Assembly: GCA_021163365.1 (NCBI GenBank)
Contig: JAGGWW010000030.1
Coordinates: forward strand, 1 to 41,343
Reading direction: 5' to 3'
DNA: 41,343 nucleotides
Source: Nanobdellota archaeon
GTDB lineage: Archaea > Nanobdellota > Nanobdellia > CSSed11-243R1
The notes under the pieces are model-generated. The model saw only the letters and a program-made list of their open reading frames with translations. It was not told the origin of the DNA and did no database searches. Positions 41,337 through 41,343 of the stretch are shown piece by piece. Position 1 is the first letter of the stretch. Every line of letters begins with the position of its first letter. A program made the position numbers and the translations under genes.

Positions 41337-41343
41337 GCTATCA

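Overview
The window is a dense, strongly AT-rich stretch of archaeal chromosome. The evidence for Archaea is the ribosomal proteins L7Ae, S28e, L24e and S2, aIF5B, the exosome with SBDS and proteasome alpha, RNase P proteins, Pelota, aRNase J, FAU-1, RpoK, and TATA boxes about 26 bases ahead of apparently leaderless starts. Short proteins (374-residue enolase, 59-residue RpoK), tight packing and multi-intron tRNA genes suggest a small-genome, possibly DPANN-like lineage. I cannot place it more precisely from sequence alone. No insertion sequence, CRISPR array or rRNA is visible.

Region 1 (1-12060) holds the unusual material. A minus-strand operon encodes two small helical proteins, a MoxR-type AAA+ ATPase, an unrecognised 238-residue protein, a protein joining an HExxH (HELGH) domain to a von Willebrand A domain with a complete MIDAS, and two look-alike membrane proteins, the last cut by the window edge. 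A divergent gene encodes an AbrB plus PhoU-like regulator. A kinase-like gene and a gene for a 159-residue helical protein lie further right. All three minus-strand promoters carry a similar palindrome built on TTACTACT next to the TATA box, which suggests one regulon. Between them lie a winged-helix gene split by a frameshift in an A7 run, and aIF5B.

Region 2 (12060-19100) has an L7Ae-S28e-L24e-Adk ribosomal cluster, a P-loop NTPase, a plus-strand operon (sugar-nucleotidyltransferase, TtuA/Ncs6-like tRNA thiolase, acylphosphatase), and a small toxin-antitoxin-like patch. The patch contains an NTase-fold gene with an unknown partner, a phosphodiesterase, and an HTH-MNT/HEPN pair with repeated operators.

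Region 3 (19075-32840) is information processing on the minus strand: GluRS, RNase J, a phosphohexomutase and an asparagine-synthase-like protein; then a long operon Rpp30-Pop5-PsmA-SBDS-Rrp4-Rrp41-FAU-1-Rrp42-RpoK-enolase-S2-DUF192. At its head is a tRNA-Leu(UAG) gene that is best read as carrying three introns.

Region 4 (32846-41343) has a membrane metalloprotease, DUF4013, MFS and amino-acid permease genes, tRNA-Glu(CUC) with one intron, small membrane and zinc-ribbon proteins, Pelota, a nested-hairpin element at 38800-38902, another MFS gene and AsnRS. The tRNA-Glu intron resembles the tRNA-Leu introns in sequence, so the window seems to hold a small family of related tRNA introns.
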